Source of the DNA: Thiobacillus sp.
Lineage (GTDB): Bacteria; Pseudomonadota; Gammaproteobacteria; Burkholderiales; Thiobacillaceae
Length of the DNA stretch: 64,000 nucleotides
Assembly: GCA_024235835.1 (NCBI GenBank)
Contig: JACKLQ010000001.1
Span: 1,364,001 to 1,428,000, forward strand
Reading direction: 5' to 3'
Positions 39,673 through 49,300 of the stretch are shown here, piece after piece. A model generated the notes under the pieces. That model was not told the DNA's origin and made no database searches. It saw only the letters and a list, made by a program, of their open reading frames with translations. Numbering within the stretch: position 1 is the stretch's first letter; each line of letters starts with the position of its first letter. The translations under genes were made by a program, and so were the position numbers.

Positions 39673-40542
39673 TCAGCCCACGATGAGGGCAACCCCCAGC
39701 ACCATCAGGACGGCGGCGCCCAGATGCTGGCGCAGGCGCTCTTCCCGGAACACCCAGGCCCCCAGGACGATGCCGAACAGCACCGAGGTGCGCTTCACCG
39801 CGATCATATAAGCCGTGCCCGCCTGGGCCAGGGCCAGGAAATGGGTGATCACCATGAAGGCCAGCAATCCCGCCACCAGCCAGGCGTGGGGCCCTGCACT
39901 CAGGGCACCTGCCACTGCCCCGGGCGCTCTCAGGCCGTAGTAGAGGAAGGCGCACACCCCCAGGACGATGAAATAGAGGGCGCCGAACTCGGCCCCGTCC
40001 ATGTAGCCCACCGCGCCCTTGCCCAGGGCGGCCGTCACGGCATAGATCGCCGCCACCACCAGCATCAGGCGGGCGCCCCGCTGCACCAGCATGGCGCGAA
40101 AGGGCAGCAGCCAGGTGCGGGGATGCCAGCCCGCGTGCTCCAGGTTCAGGCCCCAGGCCCCCGCCGCCACCAGCAGGATGCCGGCCAGGCCAGGCCCGGA
40201 GACAGTCTCGCCCAGCAGGACCCAGCCCGTGAGAATGGCGAACACCGGGGTGAAGGCCATGTAGGGCAGGGTCTGGGACAGGGGGCTCCCGCGGATGGCC
40301 CTGGTGTAAAGGGCCATGGCCAGGATTTCCAGGGGCATGGCTGCCAGCACCCAGACCCAGAAGCGCCAGGGCAATCCGGTCAGGTCGATCCAGAGGAGGG
40401 CGGGAAGCAGCACCACACCCGGCAGGCCGGAGCGCACCAGGGTCAGGGTGTCAGGCGTGAGATGGGGCAGCCAGCGCTTGCTGGCGGTATCCGCCAGGGC
40501 CAGGGCCAGGGCGCAGAGCAGGGCCAGGAATATCCAGGACAT
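39673..40542 (-). CDS. EamA/DMT-superfamily permease
   Basis: 289 residues with ten hydrophobic helices arranged as two EamA repeats: LVRSGLPGVVLLPAL ... SQTLPYMAFTPVFAILTGWVLLGE in the first half and GTAYMIAVKRTSVLFGIVLGAWVFREE in the second. The two conserved acidic-ended helices WVLLGE and WVFREE mark the family. Substrates range from amino acids to drug-like metabolites; none can be predicted here. Confidence 0.9.
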   Translation of the reverse strand: MSWIFLALLCALALALADTASKRWLPHLTPDTLTLVRSGLPGVVLLPALLWIDLTGLPWRFWVWVLAAMPLEILAMALYTRAIRGSPLSQTLPYMAFTPVFAILTGWVLLGETVSGPGLAGILLVAAGAWGLNLEHAGWHPRTWLLPFRAMLVQRGARLMLVVAAIYAVTAALGKGAVGYMDGAEFGALYFIVLGVCAFLYYGLRAPGAVAGALSAGPHAWLVAGLLAFMVITHFLALAQAGTAYMIAVKRTSVLFGIVLGAWVFREERLRQHLGAAVLMVLGVALIVG

Positions 40543-40549
40543 GGATTTG

Positions 40550-40644
40550 GGGTGAGCGGGTGAGCGGGTGAGCGGGGGATGGGGGATGGGCAGAAGTCCA
40601 GCCCTTGGCCAGTCCTCGCTGCTCAGTCCCCGCTACTCAGCCCC
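40550..40644. repeat. G-rich/C-rich palindromic element at the tatD 3' end
   Basis: GGTGAGCGGGTGAGCGGGTG repeats (from about 40551) followed by GGGGATGGGGGATGGG face the complementary CTCGCTGCTCAGTCCCCGCT run (40615-40634). The pyrimidine arm lies within the last codons of tatD (coding LGLSSGD). It has the same purine-run/pyrimidine-run design as the hrpA elements. Confidence 0.55.
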
Positions 40645-41396
40645 AACACCGCCCGGGCGCTGGCGCTGGTCACCCGCGCCACTTCCTCCACCTCAATGCC
40701 CCGCAATTCGGCCAGGGTGGCGGCGATGCGGGCCAGCTCGCCGGGCTCGTTGCGGCCCTTGCCCACCCATTCGGGGGGGATGTCCGGGGAATCGGTCTCC
40801 AGGACGATGGCTTCCAGGGGCAGGGTAGTGGCCAGCAGGCGCAGGTGGGTGCCCCGCTGCCAGGTGAAGGCCCCGCCGAAGCCCAGCCTGAAGCCCAGGG
40901 CCATGAAGGCATCCGCCTGCTGGCGGCTGCCGTTGAAGGCATGGGCGATGCCGCCCTTCACCTTGAAGCGGCGCAACTGCTTGAGGATCTGGTCGTTGGC
41001 CCGGCGGCAATGGAGCAGCACCGGCAGGTCATACTCTCTGGCGATGCGCAGCTGCTCCACGTAGTAATGCTCCTGGGTGGGCAGATCCAGGCCGGGGGCG
41101 AACAGGTCCAGGCCGATCTCGCCGATGGCCACGGGACGCCAGGCCTCGATCTGCTCCCGCAGGGCCTGCAGATCCCTTTCCTGATGCACGTGGATGTACA
41201 TGGGATGCAGACCCCAGGCCGGCATGCAGCCAGGGTAGCGCAGGCAGCAGGCGGCCACGTCATCGAAATTGGCCCGGGTGACGGCGGGCACTACCTGCAC
41301 CCTGACCCCCTCCGCCTGGGCCCGGTCGTAGACCGCGTCCCGGTCCGGGTCGAACTCCCCCGCATCCAGGTGGCTGTGGGTGTCGATGAGCTTCAT
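40623..41396 (-). CDS. tatD: TatD-family metal-dependent deoxyribonuclease
   Basis: 257 residues with metal-ligand motifs: MKLIDTHSHLD (HxH), GEIGLDLF (Glu), LLHCRRAND (His), GGIAHAFNGS (His) and LETDSPDIPP (Asp). The family removes 3' nucleotides from damaged DNA. A downstream ATG (41396) is preferred because GAGG lies 7 bases upstream of it; the alternative is 41402. It follows the antiporter gene by 9 bp and so is probably co-transcribed. Confidence 0.93.
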   Translation of the reverse strand: MKLIDTHSHLDAGEFDPDRDAVYDRAQAEGVRVQVVPAVTRANFDDVAACCLRYPGCMPAWGLHPMYIHVHQERDLQALREQIEAWRPVAIGEIGLDLFAPGLDLPTQEHYYVEQLRIAREYDLPVLLHCRRANDQILKQLRRFKVKGGIAHAFNGSRQQADAFMALGFRLGFGGAFTWQRGTHLRLLATTLPLEAIVLETDSPDIPPEWVGKGRNEPGELARIAATLAELRGIEVEEVARVTSASARAVLGLSSGD

Positions 41397-41405
41397 GGCC
41401 ATGCC

Positions 41406-42614
41406 TCAGTGGGACACGTCCGCGTCCGGGTTCACCTCGCCGCTGCGCTTGAGGGCGTACTCGGTGGCGATGGGCCCGATGGTCTCCAGAATGGCGATGG
41501 CCCCCAGGACGATGGCGGTGAGGGTGGTGGCGAACTGGGGGTACATGGCTGCGGTGCTCTGGGTCAGGCCGATGGCCATGCCCGCCATGGGCAGCAGGGT
41601 CAGGCTGGCCAGACCGGCCTTTTCCAGGGGCAACCCGGTGCGCACCAGCATCAGGGCCCCCAGGGTCTTGCCGGCGAAGCGGGCCACCACGAAGCCCACG
41701 GCGGCCCAGCCCGCCGTCATCAGGTCGTGTACATGGAGTCTGGCCCCCGCCACCACGAACAGGATGACGAAGAACAACTGGCCCCCATGGCCGAAGTCCA
41801 CATCCATCAGTGCCTTTCGCCGGTCCATGTGGCGAGCGAAGGCCCCCACCGCCAGAAGGGTGAGCAGCTGGGAGGCCCCAAGGGCCTTGGCCAGGCCGAT
41901 GCCCCCGACGATGACACCGATGAGGAGCGCGAACTGGAGACCTTCGCTTTCGCCCACCAGGCGGGCCAGCCACAACAGGATCCTGGCCAGGCACCAGGCC
42001 AGGAGCACGGACATGGAGAGCTTGTACACGGGCTGCAGCAGCACCGTGTCCCAGTCTGCCGCCTGAGCATAGTGCAGGAAAGGGAGCAAGGCCGTGTAAG
42101 CCAGGAAGGAAAGGATGTTGTTGAGGGCCACAAGCATGAGGGTGCGGTCCGTGAGAGGTCCGCTGGCATCCAGTTCCTTCACCACCATGAGCACCACGGC
42201 GGGGGAGGAGGAGATGCCGATGGCCGCCGCCAGGGCGGCGGGCAGGGGGTCGATACCCAGGGTGTGGAGCACGCCGAACACCAGGGCGAAGGACAGGGTG
42301 GACTCCAGCAGGGAGGCCCCCAGCAGCCCCTTGGCGCGAAAGGCCAGGGGCAGGTTGAGGAGGTGGCCCAGCTGGAAAAGGATGAGGCCCAGGGCCAGAT
42401 CCACGAAAAGCTGGGACATGTCCAGCATGGCGGGGGTCAGCAACCCCAGCACGCTGGGCCCCAGGATGAAACCCGTGACGATGAAACCGGTGATGCGGGG
42501 CAGGATCCCGGTACGGTGGGCCAGGTGCCCCCCCGCAACGCCGATGAGGATCAGGGCGCCGAACAGGAGGAAGCCATTCAGTTCCGGCGGCCAGGCTGGC
42601 AGGTAAGCCGGCAA
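41406..42614 (-). CDS. CPA2-family cation:proton antiporter (KefB/GerN-like, without TrkA domain)
   Basis: 402 residues, about 12 membrane helices. The N-terminal part has VAGGHLAHRTGILPRITGFIVTGF and the typical GISSSPAVVLMV unwound helix, followed by conserved acidic GESEGLQFALLIGV. There is no C-terminal nucleotide-binding domain, so it is closer to NapA/GerN than to full KefB. It moves Na+ or K+ against protons. It starts at TTG 42614, one base after the MarR gene stop, so the two are coupled. Confidence 0.87.
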   Translation of the reverse strand: MPAYLPAWPPELNGFLLFGALILIGVAGGHLAHRTGILPRITGFIVTGFILGPSVLGLLTPAMLDMSQLFVDLALGLILFQLGHLLNLPLAFRAKGLLGASLLESTLSFALVFGVLHTLGIDPLPAALAAAIGISSSPAVVLMVVKELDASGPLTDRTLMLVALNNILSFLAYTALLPFLHYAQAADWDTVLLQPVYKLSMSVLLAWCLARILLWLARLVGESEGLQFALLIGVIVGGIGLAKALGASQLLTLLAVGAFARHMDRRKALMDVDFGHGGQLFFVILFVVAGARLHVHDLMTAGWAAVGFVVARFAGKTLGALMLVRTGLPLEKAGLASLTLLPMAGMAIGLTQSTAAMYPQFATTLTAIVLGAIAILETIGPIATEYALKRSGEVNPDADVSH

Positions 42615-42615
42615 A

Positions 42616-43122
42616 TTACAGCTCCGAGAGGGGACGCTGGGCGTCCTTGGAATTGGTCAGGTCCATGAAGCCGATGAGGGTGTCCAGATCCTGGCTCAGC
42701 CTGGCCAGGGTCTCCGGCGGCAGTTGGGCCAGGGCGTGGGGCAGCACGCCGGTGAAGGGTTTGGGGGCGGCGGCCAGAGCAGCCTCCCCCGCCTCGGTGA
42801 GGAACAGGCGCACCACGCGCTGGTCCTGGGTGCCCCGCTCCCGCCGGATCAGTCCACTCTTCTCGATCTTGTCCAGCAGGTTGCTGGCAGTGGAGGCGTG
42901 GATGGAAAGGGCCTCGGCCAGTTCCGTCACCCGCAGGCCCGGCGACTCCTCCAGGGTGGCCAGGACCCAGACCTGGGCGCCTGACACGCCACAGGCCTTC
43001 TCCACTTCACGAAAGTGCTGGCGGATGGCGCCGACAATGATGCGGAACTTGCCCAGGGCCGCATGAGCGGGATTGTCGTTGTCCGGGCTGGCCTTGCGAG
43101 TCTTCTCTCGGATCTGGCTCAC
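42616..43122 (-). CDS. MarR-family transcriptional regulator
   Basis: 168 residues with a MarR winged helix: VSGAQVWVLATLEESPGLRVTELAEAL, HASTASNLLDKIEKSGLIRRERGTQDQRVV. The last block is the beta wing. A GTG at 43122 preceded by AAGGTG fits best; GTG 43131 or TTG 43146 are also possible. It directly precedes the antiporter gene and tatD, so it probably controls that unit. Such regulators often respond to aromatic acids, antibiotics or oxidants, but the signal is unknown. Confidence 0.88.
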   Translation of the reverse strand: MSQIREKTRKASPDNDNPAHAALGKFRIIVGAIRQHFREVEKACGVSGAQVWVLATLEESPGLRVTELAEALSIHASTASNLLDKIEKSGLIRRERGTQDQRVVRLFLTEAGEAALAAAPKPFTGVLPHALAQLPPETLARLSQDLDTLIGFMDLTNSKDAQRPLSEL

Positions 43123-43306
43123 GGTGGTCACCTTATGTCTGCACAAGAATGGTTTTGATCAATACTAATTTGGCACATACAATTTAAGCCCCTGATGCTG
43201 TGCACAAAACAAGGTCGCTAGTGTGAAGCAATAGCCAGCCAGTGTGCACCCGCGCCAACTCCGGCCGGTCATTTTTTCATTCCGATCCACCCACCTGGAG
43301 CAAGCC

Positions 43307-43999
43307 GTGGAGCCTATCAACATCCAACCCCTGGACCTCACTCTTCAATCCCTCCAGTCCTTCCTCAACCAGCTGGCCCAGACCCTGCCCAGCGTGCTGG
43401 GAGCCCTGGCTCTGCTGGTGCTGGGCTGGGTAATCGCAAAGCTGGTGAAGGCCGGCGTGGGACGCATCCTTTACCTGGTGCGGTTCCACAACCTGGCCCA
43501 GCGCTCAGGCGTCGAGGCCTTTCTGCGGGAAGGCGGCGTATCCGTCTCCCTCGCAGGTCTGTTATCCGGCCTGGCCTACTGGTTCGTGATGCTGATAACC
43601 ATCGTCATGGCCGCCAACAGCCTGGGCCTTGCGGTGGTGGCCGGCCTGTTCAACCAGGCGGCGCTCTACCTGCCCAACGTGGTGGCCTCCATCATCGTGC
43701 TGGTGGTGGGCATCCTGGTAGCCCGCTTCGTCAACAGGCTGCTGTTCGCCTTCCTGCGCAACGCCCGCTTCGAAGGCGCCTTGGGTGTCAGCACCTTCGC
43801 CGAATACGCCATCACCGTGTTCGTGGTGTTCATGGCCCTGGAGCAGCTGCAGATCAGCACCTCCCTGCTGCATACAGCCTTCCAGCTGGGTTTCGGCGCC
43901 ATCTGCCTGGCCTTCGCCCTGGCCTTCGGCCTGGGTGGGCGGGAATGGGCCGCAGGCATCCTCAAGCGCCTGTCTGAACGCCAAGAGAACGGGCAATGA
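43307..43999 (+). CDS. Small membrane protein with conserved TM-helix repeat (MscS-related)
   Basis: About 230 residues with five to six hydrophobic segments. Two glycine-rich helix pairs, LVLGWVIAKLVKAGVGRIL and VLVVGILVARFVNRLLFAFL, are each followed by a short amphipathic piece, the TM_helix repeat family related to the pore helices of MscS-type channels. It lacks the MscS beta domain. GTG 43307 with GGAG 5 bases upstream is preferred over GTG 43244. Its function may be as a channel or channel-associated protein. Confidence 0.8.
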   Translation: MEPINIQPLDLTLQSLQSFLNQLAQTLPSVLGALALLVLGWVIAKLVKAGVGRILYLVRFHNLAQRSGVEAFLREGGVSVSLAGLLSGLAYWFVMLITIVMAANSLGLAVVAGLFNQAALYLPNVVASIIVLVVGILVARFVNRLLFAFLRNARFEGALGVSTFAEYAITVFVVFMALEQLQISTSLLHTAFQLGFGAICLAFALAFGLGGREWAAGILKRLSERQENGQ

Positions 44000-44024
44000 A
44001 AAACGGCGGGCATCAAGCCCGCCG
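43999..44024 (-). terminator. Rho-independent terminator for the 44045-44737 gene
   Basis: CGGCGGGC (44004-44011) and GCCCGCCG (44017-44024) form an 8-bp stem with a 5-base loop. On the minus strand it is followed by TTTTT (44003-43999). It may also serve the convergent channel-like gene. Confidence 0.85.
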
Positions 44025-44044
44025 CCTCGATCAGCCGAAGGCGC

Positions 44045-44737
44045 TTACTGGCAAACCTGCTGCATGTTGAAGGACAGCAGGTTGGTCTTGTTGATGAGGT
44101 CCATGCCGCCGTTCACCGCCTTGTGCAGGATCACGGTGGACGGGGTGTCGATGCCCACCAGTTCCGTGGGGCACTTGAAGGTCACCACCACCAGGGGCTT
44201 TTCCCCGGTGGGATAAACGGTCTGGATCTTGGGCAGGATGGCCTGCTCGAAAAGGGGAATCTGGGGCATGGCGAGCTTGAAGCCGCCACCGGCCATGGGA
44301 GAGGTGTTCTCCGCAGCGGCTACCGGGGCCGCCGGCGCGGCGCCGTACTGGACCTGGTTCACCAGATAGGGGTTGACCCGGGGTGAATTGGCCGGCGCAG
44401 GCGCGGGGGCCAGCGCGGCCGCAGGGGGGGCGGCGCCCAGGACGGCACTGGGTTTCAGGGCCACCGCGGCAGGAGCCATGACCGCGGCAGCCCCGGTCGC
44501 CATGGATGCCGCAACGGCGGGCGATACAACCCGGGGAGCCGCCTTGGCCACCACACGCTTGGATTTCTTCACCGCCCGCTTGGCACGTACCGTCTGGGAC
44601 GTCGTGCCGCCGGCCTTGATCAGGGCCTGGGGAGTCACGGAAGCCTGACATGCATTTCCCAGGGGAAAGAAGGCAAGGGAAGCGATGACCATCGCTGGAA
44701 TCAGTGTCCGACCGGTACTGCCTGTCGCGTGCGTCAT
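44045..44737 (-). CDS. Exported Ala/Pro-rich protein of unknown function
   Basis: 230 residues with a signal peptide (MTHATGSTGRTLIPAMVIASL, cleavage near GNACQAS), a Lys/Arg segment (VRAKRAVKKSKRVVAKAA) and a long Ala/Pro/Val linker. The compact C-terminal ~100 residues (IPLFEQAILPKIQTVYPTGE, VTFKCPTELVGIDTPS, NLLSFNMQQVCQ) have two Cys that could pair. I recognise no family. The N-terminal basic linker may bind nucleic acid, peptidoglycan or lipids. Confidence 0.8.
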   Translation of the reverse strand: MTHATGSTGRTLIPAMVIASLAFFPLGNACQASVTPQALIKAGGTTSQTVRAKRAVKKSKRVVAKAAPRVVSPAVAASMATGAAAVMAPAAVALKPSAVLGAAPPAAALAPAPAPANSPRVNPYLVNQVQYGAAPAAPVAAAENTSPMAGGGFKLAMPQIPLFEQAILPKIQTVYPTGEKPLVVVTFKCPTELVGIDTPSTVILHKAVNGGMDLINKTNLLSFNMQQVCQ

Positions 44738-45045
44738 GGTATGCCCTCTCTTTATCAGGCTTTCAACCTAAGCCCCAGGATGACTCCAGTCAACACGCAA
44801 AATTCATATAAGTACCCGCTAATACAATGACTTACTGAACATCAAAGGACACGATCCAGTCATTCCGCAGCCTGGAACGCAGTCCATGGCTACCTGTCCC
44901 GGGACACGGATACCGGAATTGGTATGAAAAGACCAACCGGTCGGCGATTATTTAAATATGGCTAAAGTTGTAAAAGCGCTTGCCGTTACAAGAATAGGGG
45001 ACTTGAACACAACCTCTTACAGCCACCTCGATCAAGAAAAACACC
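44738..45045. other. Intergenic region of 308 bp upstream of the signalling block
   Basis: This AT-richer stretch separates the divergent exported protein from the response regulator gene. It probably contains promoters in both directions, but no box pair is good enough to call. Several short hairpins (for example CCTGTCCCGGGACACGG near 44898) are present. I see no open frame or RNA gene. Confidence 0.5.
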
Positions 45046-46275
45046 ATGCCTAACCAAGACCAGCCCCCAACCGTTCTCGTGGTGGACGATACTCCGGAGA
45101 ATCTGGCCGTGCTGGGTGGCGTCCTGCAATCCCATTACCGGGTACAGGTAGCCAATGGCGGCCAGCGGGCCCTGGCCATCGCCGCCCGCAGCCCCAGGCC
45201 GGACCTGATCCTGCTGGACGTCATGATGCCGGAGATGGACGGCTACATGGTGCTGGCCCATCTGCGGAACGATCCCTCCACCCGCGACATCCCGGTCATT
45301 TTCGTCACGGCCATGGACACCGATGAAGATGAAGAGAAAGGGATATCCCTGGGCGCCGTGGACTACATTGCCAAACCTATCCGGCCTGCCATCGTCATGG
45401 CCCGGGTAAAAGCCCACCTGGAGCTCAAGAAGGCCCGCGACTGGTTGTCCGATCAAAATGCCTGGCTGGAAAACGAAGTGGCCCGCCGCCTGAGGGAAAA
45501 CCTCCTCATGCAGGACGTCAGCATCCGCGCCCTGGCCAACCTGGCGGAAGTGCGGGATATGGAAACAGGCAACCACATCAAGCGCACCCAGGCCTACGTG
45601 CAGGTACTGACCGGGCACCTGCGCCTCCATCCCAGGTTTTCCGGCTACCTCACCACCTCCATGGCCCAGCTGATCCCCAAGGCAGCCCCCCTCCACGATA
45701 TCGGCAAAGTAGGCATCCCCGACCACATCCTGCTCAAACCCGCCCGGCTGACTCCGGAAGAATTCGCCATCATGAAAAACCACAGCGCCATCGGCGGCGA
45801 CGCCATCGAGGCGGCTCTGCGGGCAGAAATCAACGATGACGAGTTTCAGGTGCTGCAGCGTCATTGCACTCTGGGAGGCCAGGCCCTGGAGTCCTCCATG
45901 GAGGAGTTCGACCAGACTCCCCTCGCCTTCCTGGCCGTGGCCAAGGAAATTGCCCTGTGGCACCACGAAAAGTGGGACGGCTCCGGCTACCCCCACGGCC
46001 TGTCCGGCGACGGCATCCCCATTCCCGCCCGCATCATGGCGGTGGCTGACGTGTTCGACGCCCTGTCCAGCCGGCGCGTGTACAAGGAACCCATGCCCCC
46101 GGAACAGGCCGTGGAGCTCATTCGTGACGGCAGCGGCAAGCACTTCGATCCAGACGTGGTGGAAGCCTTCCTCCACAACCTCAACGCCATGCTCGGCATC
46201 CTGGAACATTACGCCGACACGGAATCGAGCCTGGAGGAGAAAATCAAGCACATGCGCGCCATTGGCATGGCCTGA
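45046..46275 (+). CDS. Response regulator with HD-GYP c-di-GMP phosphodiesterase output
   Basis: 409 residues. A receiver domain (VLVVDDTPENLAVL, phosphoacceptor Asp in LILLDVMMPEMDG, Lys in YIAKPI) is followed by a complete HD-GYP domain: HIKRTQAYVQVL, PLHDIGKVGIPDHIL, HHEKWDGSGYPHGLSGDGIP, VADVFDALSSRRVYK. All metal and catalytic motifs are intact, so it should hydrolyse c-di-GMP when phosphorylated. It begins the signalling cluster and lies 42 bp before the giant hybrid kinase that may phosphorylate it. Confidence 0.95.
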   Translation: MPNQDQPPTVLVVDDTPENLAVLGGVLQSHYRVQVANGGQRALAIAARSPRPDLILLDVMMPEMDGYMVLAHLRNDPSTRDIPVIFVTAMDTDEDEEKGISLGAVDYIAKPIRPAIVMARVKAHLELKKARDWLSDQNAWLENEVARRLRENLLMQDVSIRALANLAEVRDMETGNHIKRTQAYVQVLTGHLRLHPRFSGYLTTSMAQLIPKAAPLHDIGKVGIPDHILLKPARLTPEEFAIMKNHSAIGGDAIEAALRAEINDDEFQVLQRHCTLGGQALESSMEEFDQTPLAFLAVAKEIALWHHEKWDGSGYPHGLSGDGIPIPARIMAVADVFDALSSRRVYKEPMPPEQAVELIRDGSGKHFDPDVVEAFLHNLNAMLGILEHYADTESSLEEKIKHMRAIGMA

Positions 46276-46317
46276 GTTTCTTCCATCGCCCCGCATCCAG
46301 CGAACCGAGACTGGCTC

Positions 46318-49300
46318 ATGAAGAAGATGGACCCGACCTTTCTTCCCGTCATCGGCCAGGACGAAACCCTTATAAAGACCCTGGACGCCCTGGGTTTGGG
46401 TCTCTGGCAATATGACCACCGGGCGGACAGGCTCACTTATAGCCCGGGTCTGACGGAAATGATCGGCGGCGGATTCCCTCCCCCCGGGGGCGCCCCCCTC
46501 CAGGCCCTGATGGCCCGCATCCATCCGGAGGACCAGCCCCGAATGCAGGCGGCCATCGAGGCCAGCATGCATAGCAACGCCCCCTTCGATATCGAATACC
46601 GCCTCCTCGACACCCACGAAAACTGGCTCTGGCTGCGGGCCCGGGGCCATATCGCCGAACGGGCCCCGGACGGCACGCCCCTCCTCACCCTGGGCACCAA
46701 GACAGACATCACGCCGCGCCGCCGCCAGGAAGAGCAGCAATGCGTACAGAAAGCCTTCACCCAGTCCCTGGCCGACGCCCGTAATCCGGAGGAACTGGCC
46801 CAAGCCACCCTGAACGCCACCCTATCCTTGTCCGAGATGGATGGCGGCGGACTGTACTGGCGCCGCCAGGACGGAAGCTTCGACCTCATCGGTCACGCCG
46901 GCCTGGGCCAATCCTTTCTGAAGGCAGTGAGCCATCTCGCCCCGGATGACCCTCGTGTCAGGATCATCGAGGCCGGCGAACGCATCTGCGCCTGCGCCGA
47001 CCCCGGCGACATCTGCAGCCATCGGGAGGCTGTCGACCAGGACATACTTCTGGCCGAGGGCATACTGGCCCTGCTGGTGCTTCCCATCCAGGCCAACGGA
47101 GAAATCGTGGCTTGCCTGAACCTGGCCAGCCGGCACGTGCGCCGACTGCCCGCCGACGGGATCCGCTTCCTGGAGGATCTGGCCCGTCAGCTCGGGCTGG
47201 CCCTGGAGCGCATGGCCGCAGCCCGCGAGGCCCAGTTGCAACAGGAAAACTTCGCCGGCTTCCTCCAGGCCATCGATGACTATGTCTTCGTCCTGGACAC
47301 CTCCGGCGTCGTGTTGTTCACCAACAACGCGGTGCGCAACGGCCTGGGGCATGGCGACAGCCTGATAGGCCAATCCATCCTGGCCGTCCACCCGCCCCGG
47401 GTCCACGACCAGGCCATGGTTATCGTCCAGGACATTCTGGATGGCAAGCTGGACTCCTGTCCCCTTCCCCTGCAACGGGCGGATGGCAGCGAGATCATGG
47501 TGGACACGCGCATCGTCCGGGGCACCTGGAACGGGAAACCCGCCCTGCTTGGGGTCTCCCGTGACATCACCGAGCGTAAGCACATGGAAACCGCTCTGGA
47601 ACACGAACGCGGGTTCCTCAAGACCCTCATCCGGACCATTCCCGACCTGGTCTGGCTGAAGGACCCGGAAGGCGTCTATCTGGCCTGCAACCCCGGCTTC
47701 GAGCAACTGTACGGCATCTCCGAACAGGAACTGCTGGGCAAGCGGGACTATGACTACGCTGACCGGGAACTGGCGGATTTCTTCCGCGCCAACGACCTGG
47801 CCGCCATCGCTGCCGGCCATCCGCGCCGCAACGAGGAATGGCTCACCTTCAAGGCCAACGGCTACCACGGCCTGTTCGAAACCACCAAGACGCCCATGTA
47901 CACGACCGACGGCCAACTCATCGGCGTGCTGGGCATTGCCCACGACATTACCGAAGCGCGCCGCGCGGAAACCGCCCTGCGCGAGAGCGAGGCAACTTGG
48001 CGCGGCCTGTTCAACTCCGCCGAGGAAGCCATCTACATCCAGGACCTGAACGGCGCCTTCGTCGACGTGAACCCCGCCGCCGAGCGGATGTACGGGCGGC
48101 CTAGGGAATGGTTTCTGGGCAAGTCCCCCCTGGACGTGACCGCCCCCGGCCACACCGACCTGGAACAGATGGACAAGACCTTCGAGCGCGTGCTGGCGGG
48201 CGAGCCCCAGCGCTTCGAATTCTGGGCCCTGCGCGCCAACGGCGAGCCTTTCCCGAAAGAGGTGTACTGGACCCGGGGTGAGCACTTCGGCAAACCGGCC
48301 CTGGTCGCCATGGCCAGGGACATCACCGAACGGAAAGCGGCGGAGCAGAAATTACGGGAAGCCATGGCCTTCCTGCGTGAATCCCAAGCCATTGCCAAGG
48401 TAGGGGGCTGGAAGGCCAACCCGACCACGGACCGGCTGCTGTGGACCGAGGAGATCTATCGCCTTACGGAACACCCCCTGGACAGCCCTCCTTCCGGTCT
48501 CGAGGAGGGGCTGCGGTATTACGCGCCGGACTCCCAGCCAGCGGTGCGGGCCGCGTTGCAGCACAGCCTGGAGACCGGCGCCCCATTCAGCCTGGAATGC
48601 CGCATGATTGCCCGCTCCGGTCGGGAGTTCTGGGCGGAACTGCGCTGTATCGGCCGGGAGCAGGATCCCGACGAGGGCACCTATCTCTCCGGCACTTTCC
48701 AGGACATCACCGAGGCCAAGCTGGCGGCGGATCGCCTGGCACAAAGCGAGGCGGAGTTGCAGGCCATCGTCGATACCGAGCCTGAGTGCGTGAAGGTGCT
48801 GGACCTGGACGGAAGGCTCGTGCGCATGAACCGGGCCGGCCTGGCCATGATCGAGGCGGATTCCCTGGAACAGTTGCGGGGAAAAACCATGTCGTCCCTG
48901 ATCCAGGAAGGCCACCGTCATGCCTTCAACGCGCTGAACAATCGCGTGCTGCAGGGCGAGACTGGCTCCCTGGAGTTCGAGATCACCGGCCTGAAAGGCG
49001 CCCGACGCTGGCTGGAAACCCATGCCGTGCCCTTGCGGGGCACGGCAGGCAAGATCACGGGCCTGCTGGGCGTAACCCGCGACATCACCCAACGCAAGCA
49101 GATCGAGGAAGAGCTGCGCCAGTACCGGGAGGAACTGGAAGAGATCGTCATGGTTCGCACCGCGGAACTGGCGACCGCCCGGGATGCCGCCGAAGCCGCC
49201 AGCCGCACCAAGAGCACCTTCCTGGCCAACATGAGCCATGAAATCCGCACCCCGATGAACGCCATCATCGGCATGGCCCACCTGCTGCGGAGATCGAACC

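Noticed and set aside
43140..43243. Promoter/operator for the MarR gene
   Set aside because: Short palindromes such as TTGATCAA are visible, but no -35/-10 pair or repeated site is convincing.
46822..48285. 487-codon open frame on the - strand inside the giant kinase
   Set aside because: Shadow of the PAS domains on the + strand; no ribosome site or motif.
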